A stretch of 64,000 bases of DNA from Flavobacterium aquidurense (GTDB lineage: Bacteria > Bacteroidota > Bacteroidia > Flavobacteriales > Flavobacteriaceae), in contig FNPS01000005.1 of the NCBI GenBank assembly GCA_900107365.1, positions 1-64,000 on the forward strand. Direction: 5' to 3'. The notes beneath the pieces are model-generated. The model was not told where the DNA came from. It made no database searches and saw only the letters and a program-made list of their open reading frames with translations. The position numbers and the translations under genes are program-made. The number at the start of each line of letters is the position of its first letter. Position 1 is the stretch's first letter. This document shows positions 61,946-64,000 of the stretch, in pieces.

Positions 61946-63181
61946 ATGAATAAGAGAGTTGTAATTACTGGAATGGGAATTTATTCATGTATCGGAACTT
62001 CTTTAGATGAAGTAAAGGAATCTTTATACAACGGAAAATCGGGTATTCAGTTTGATGCTGATAGAAAAGAATTTGGTTTCCAATCGGCTTTAACGGGCGT
62101 TGTTCCTAAAGCAGATCTAAAAAATTTATTGACCCGAAGACAACGTATGAGCATTGGTGAAGAAACCGAATATGCTTATATGGCAACCATCGAAGCATTG
62201 AAAAATGCCAATATCGACGAAGCGTTTTTTGATGCCCGTGAAGTGGGCATCATGTACGGAAACGACAGTGTTTCTAAAGCCATTATTGATGCTACAGATA
62301 TTGTTCGTGAGAAAAAAGACACTGCTTTAATAGGTTCCGGAGCCATTTTCAAATCGATGAATTCGACGGTTACGATGAATCTTTCGACAATTTTTAAACT
62401 TCGAGGCATCAATTTAACGGTAAGTGCAGCCTGCGCGAGCGGCTCACATTCTATTGGATTGGCCTATTTCTTAATAAAAAGCGGTTTTCAGGATATTATT
62501 ATTACCGGTGGAGCTCAGGAAATCAACAAATATGCGATGAGTAGTTTTGATGGTTTGGGCGTTTTTTCAAACAGGGAAAACGAACCTGAAAAAGCGTCAA
62601 GACCTTTTGATGCTGACCGCGACGGATTGATTCCGTCAGGCGGAGGTGCTACTTTGATTTTGGAAAGTTACGAATCAGCCATTGCGAGGGGAGCCAATAT
62701 TATTGCCGAAGTAGTAGGTTACGGATTCTCATCCAACGGAGGTCACATTTCGACTCCAAATGTTGAAGGCCCGTCTATAGCCATGCAACGAGCGCTTGAC
62801 GACGCACAATTAAAAGCAACAGACATCGAATACATTAATGCGCATGCCACTTCAACTCCGGTTGGAGACGGAAATGAAGCCAAAGCGATCTTTGAAGTTT
62901 TTGGAGAAAAAAATCCATACGTAAGTTCCACTAAATCAATGACTGGCCACGAATGCTGGATGGCCGGAGCCAGTGAAGTGATTTATTCAATTTTGATGAT
63001 GCAGCATGATTTCATTGCGCCGAACATCAATTTGGATAATCCTGATGAAGATGCTTCTAAATTAAATTTGGTCAAAACTACTTTAAACAAAAAATTTGAC
63101 ATATTTTTGTCCAATTCTTTCGGTTTCGGAGGAACCAACTCTGCGTTGGTGGTTAAAAAGTTTAAATTGAACAATGAATAA
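61946..63181 (+). CDS. Pigment-cluster beta-ketoacyl-ACP synthase
   Basis: 411 aa. Ketosynthase residues are present: Cys in VSAACASGSHSIGLAYF, His in NAHATSTPVGDGNEAK and His in SMTGHECWMAGASEVIYS. It differs from housekeeping FabF (25906-27159), including the ATSTPVG and GHECWMAGA variants. It should extend a coumaroyl-type starter on the neighbouring ACP. It overlaps the ACP gene by 8 bp. Confidence 0.92.
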   Translation: MNKRVVITGMGIYSCIGTSLDEVKESLYNGKSGIQFDADRKEFGFQSALTGVVPKADLKNLLTRRQRMSIGEETEYAYMATIEALKNANIDEAFFDAREVGIMYGNDSVSKAIIDATDIVREKKDTALIGSGAIFKSMNSTVTMNLSTIFKLRGINLTVSAACASGSHSIGLAYFLIKSGFQDIIITGGAQEINKYAMSSFDGLGVFSNRENEPEKASRPFDADRDGLIPSGGGATLILESYESAIARGANIIAEVVGYGFSSNGGHISTPNVEGPSIAMQRALDDAQLKATDIEYINAHATSTPVGDGNEAKAIFEVFGEKNPYVSSTKSMTGHECWMAGASEVIYSILMMQHDFIAPNINLDNPDEDASKLNLVKTTLNKKFDIFLSNSFGFGGTNSALVVKKFKLNNE

Positions 63182-63428
63182 AGAAGAAATTATAACGAGA
63201 ATTAATGGTTTTTTGGTTGATGAATTTGAAGTAGATAATGATGAAATTGAACCAGATGCTAATTTAAAAGATACACTTGGGTTGGATAGTTTGGATTATG
63301 TTGATTTAGTAGTTTCAATTGAATCTAACTTTGGTGTAAAACTAGTTGAAGCTGATTTTGTTGGAATTGCGACTTTTCAAAATTTTTACGACCTTATTGA
63401 AACCAAAATAAAAGCAAAAACTGCTTAA
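63174..63428 (+). CDS. Acyl carrier protein of the pigment cluster
   Basis: 84 aa, acidic. The phosphopantetheine serine is in LGLDSLDYVDLVVSIE near residue 39. It is divergent from AcpP (27398-27634). The start overlaps the ketosynthase gene and the stop overlaps the next start in TAATG, so the three are translationally coupled. Confidence 0.93.
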   Translation: MNKEEIITRINGFLVDEFEVDNDEIEPDANLKDTLGLDSLDYVDLVVSIESNFGVKLVEADFVGIATFQNFYDLIETKIKAKTA

Positions 63429-64000
63429 TGAGTCAATGGGATGGCAAATCAAAAGGAACAGTTTTAGGCTATAGAATATTCGTTTTTTTGATACAAAAAG
63501 CGGGTGTCAAGTCTGCTTATGTCCTGCTTTATTTGGTTGCTTCTTATTACTTTTTATTTCTAAAAAAGAGCAATCGCGCTATTTTTTATTATTTTAAAGA
63601 AAGACTCCACTATTCCAATTTTCAAGCAAAAAAAATGGTTTTCAAAAGTTACTACACTTTTGGGCAGACTATTATTGACAAAATTTCGATTTCGGCAGGA
63701 ATGCGAAACAAATTCACTTACGAGTTTGACGGAATAGAAACTCTAAAAAAACTTTTGGCCGAGAAAAAAGGCGGGGTTTTAATCAGTGCACATGTTGGAA
63801 ATTTTGAAATTGCCGAACACTTTTTGGGCGATATCGATCTTGAATTTCAAATAAATTTGGTCACCACAGATTTAGAACATTCGGCTATTAAAAATTATCT
63901 GGAGAGTGTTACACAAAAACCTACCGTAAAATTCATCATCATCAAAGACGATCTGTCTCATATTTTTGAGATCAATGCTGCACTCGCTAACAACGAATTA
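63428..64000 (+). CDS. LpxL/HtrB-type acyltransferase, cut by window edge
   Basis: The first 191 codons of a lysophospholipid/lipid A acyltransferase-like protein. An N-terminal hydrophobic segment (LLYLVASYYFLFL) is followed by the family's GVLISAHVGNFEIAEHFL stretch with the catalytic-type HxxxxE-like HVGNFE. In flexirubin clusters such enzymes are thought to transfer acyl or polyene chains. The 3' end lies beyond the window. Confidence 0.85.
   Translation, partial: MSQWDGKSKGTVLGYRIFVFLIQKAGVKSAYVLLYLVASYYFLFLKKSNRAIFYYFKERLHYSNFQAKKMVFKSYYTFGQTIIDKISISAGMRNKFTYEFDGIETLKKLLAEKKGGVLISAHVGNFEIAEHFLGDIDLEFQINLVTTDLEHSAIKNYLESVTQKPTVKFIIIKDDLSHIFEINAALANNEL

Overview
The window reads as chromosomal DNA of a Flavobacterium-like member of the Bacteroidota (Flavobacteriia). 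Signs are the strong A+T bias, the gene order acpP-fabF-rnc-IPExxxVDY gene-pyk, promoters of the form TTG-N20-TAnnTTTG, a NUDIX-type arabinose regulator, and the start of a flexirubin (aryl-polyene/dialkylresorcinol) pigment cluster whose ammonia-lyase strongly resembles the tyrosine ammonia-lyase I remember from F. johnsoniae. No rRNA, insertion sequence or CRISPR array was seen; one intact tRNA (Leu, CAA) is present.

Layout. 1-2.24 kb: the right end of an integrated island, with a two-gene system resembling the anti-phage system GAPS4, ending at a sequence like the 3' end of a tRNA gene. 2.3-6.6 kb: a secreted TPR-like protein, a C1-family cysteine peptidase, an AraC regulator and a CPBP membrane protease. 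6.7-22.5 kb: a long minus-strand block of exported or envelope proteins (two sulfatases, a HAD phosphatase-like lipoprotein, two DUF1254 proteins, DUF2252, DUF2092, DUF6515 and DUF4136 proteins, three beta-barrel-like proteins and a membrane-bound AraC regulator). Two copies of a perfect or near-perfect palindrome lie upstream of it. 23-38.7 kb: housekeeping genes (pyk, rnc, fabF, acpP, purN, rnhA, an ECF sigma factor, a PfkB kinase, purF, sod, pth, rplY, prs). The purF-sod gap holds a triplicated structured element and a heptamer repeat array. 39.0-39.6 kb: tRNA-Leu and an OsmC-like protein.

39.8-55 kb is a sugar block: araB-araD-araA-galM and a GH51 arabinofuranosidase on the minus strand, a NUDIX-family AraR-like regulator, a GntR/LacI-type regulator divergent from galM-galK-galT, and a sodium/sugar symporter. 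Six copies of a 19-bp motif (AARTGT-N7-ACAYTT, with small deviations) sit in front of araB, the arabinofuranosidase, araR, the symporter and the lipoprotein galM. The sixth lies in a convergent gap. Together they sketch an AraR regulon. 55.1-56.6 kb: a toxin-antitoxin pair (MqsR-like toxin, Panacea/SocA-domain antitoxin) with its own promoter and operator-like repeats. 56.7-64 kb: the flexirubin-type cluster (FAD-dependent halogenase-like oxidoreductase, tyrosine ammonia-lyase, WG-repeat protein, FabG-like reductase, ketosynthase, acyl carrier protein, and an acyltransferase cut by the window edge).

The most unusual items are the large uncharacterised sulfatase/DUF1254/DUF2252 envelope cluster with its palindromic operators, the matching ECF-type promoters found on both sides of the DUF6249/sigma divergent gap, and the triplicated purF-downstream element whose hairpin shows a compensatory base-pair change. 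All family assignments are made by reading the sequence and from memory; no database search was run.
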